From Saprospiraceae bacterium (GTDB lineage: Bacteria; Bacteroidota; Bacteroidia; Bacteroidales; JAIPBB01): a DNA stretch of 15,302 nt. Shown piece after piece: positions 15,076 through 15,302 of the stretch; the stretch's first letter is position 1; the number at the start of each line of letters is the position of its first letter. Where the stretch lies: positions 1-15,302 of the forward strand of contig JAIPBB010000106.1 in NCBI GenBank assembly GCA_021739805.1, written 5' to 3'. Both the position numbers and the translations under genes were made by a program. Under the pieces are notes generated by a model, which searched no databases, had not been told where the DNA came from, and saw nothing but the letters and a program-made list of their open reading frames with translations.

Positions 15076-15302
15076 AAATTTTGTACAGTTCTTAGCTTTA
15101 GTATTTATCTTGACTCAATAGACTAATTTTTCTTTCTATCTCAATATTTTCTTTCTTTAATTCAATTATCTAAGTACATGACAAAAAATCACAACACTCT
15201 TCAAACTTATCTATATCACTAGAGAACAACACCATTGCAAGATATGTCAACCCATATTTGAAAAAGCTTTTAGCTTTTCTGCCATGCTTTTTGATTTTAA
15301 TA
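15076..15302 (-). mobile_element. 3' part of an IS4-like insertion sequence (runs off window)
   Basis: This contains the transposase C-terminus (15301-15170) and about 90 bases of downstream sequence. On the minus strand the non-coding part ends in CTAAGAACTGTACAAAATT (15095-15077), which I take as the likely terminal repeat region because a short G/C-bearing end-like sequence breaks the AT-rich run there. The exact boundary is not established, and the matching left end lies outside the window. Confidence 0.45.
15170..15302 (-). CDS. IS4-like transposase, C-terminal 43 residues
   Basis: The frame on the minus strand is open from the window edge to TAG at 15172-15170 and encodes IKIKKHGRKAKSFFKYGLTY followed by LAMVLFSSDIDKFEECCDFLSCT. 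The GRKAKSFFKYGL block and the terminal FLSCT are features I associate with IS4-type DDE transposases of Bacteroidota. The catalytic residues are upstream of the window, so whether the copy is intact cannot be judged. Transcription runs toward the lipoprotein operon. Family assignment rests on a short stretch and could be another DDE group. Confidence 0.65.
   Translation of the reverse strand, partial: IKIKKHGRKAKSFFKYGLTYLAMVLFSSDIDKFEECCDFLSCT

Noticed and set aside
15059..15120. 8-bp inverted repeat TATTGAGT/ACTCAATA 46 bases apart
   Set aside because: It is short, AT-rich and widely spaced. It lies near the inferred IS end but does not fit it as a terminal repeat, so chance is likely.

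Overview
The window looks like a piece of a low-GC Bacteroidota chromosome (Bacteroidales/Flavobacteriia-like; the genus cannot be told from sequence alone). The evidence is four proteins ending in a type A sorting domain of the type IX secretion system (T9SS), a TonB-dependent receptor with an N-terminal carboxypeptidase-regulatory-like domain, AT-rich intergenic DNA with matches to the Bacteroidota promoter pattern (TTG, 19 bases, TAnnTTTG), and no clear Shine-Dalgarno sequences.

Layout from left to right. Positions 1-132 are the start of an IS3-like insertion sequence running off the left edge (minus strand; first 29 codons of OrfA and a probable outer end). It abuts a G-poor block of short tandem duplications (141-244) that runs into the 3' end of the next gene. 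Gene 224-2083 (minus) is a polytopic membrane protein of the TMTC/GT-C glycosyltransferase type with five TPRs. A 224-base intergenic region holds divergent promoter candidates. Three plus-strand genes follow: a secreted lamin-tail-domain protein (2308-3246), a TonB-dependent receptor (3356-6130) and a secreted two-HKD phospholipase D superfamily protein with an OB-fold-like N-terminus (6231-8711). A strong terminator at 8736-8763 separates them from a convergent minus-strand operon. In transcription order that operon is a 200-residue lipoprotein (15004-14402), a Lys-C-like secreted serine protease (14396-12450) and a 1231-residue beta-helix/Ig-module surface protein (12457-8762). These genes are 5 bases apart and then overlap by 8 bases. 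At the right edge is the C-terminus of an IS4-like transposase, also on the minus strand.

How the parts may work together (inference). The plus-strand trio resembles an extracellular nucleic-acid or phosphoester degradation and uptake locus: lamin-tail and OB-fold modules, which occur together in single secreted nucleases such as ExeM, sit here on two separate T9SS cargo proteins flanking an outer-membrane receptor. The minus-strand operon looks like a cell-surface protease plus adhesin unit. The whole T9SS cargo block lies between two different insertion sequences, which fits an accessory, rearranged region.
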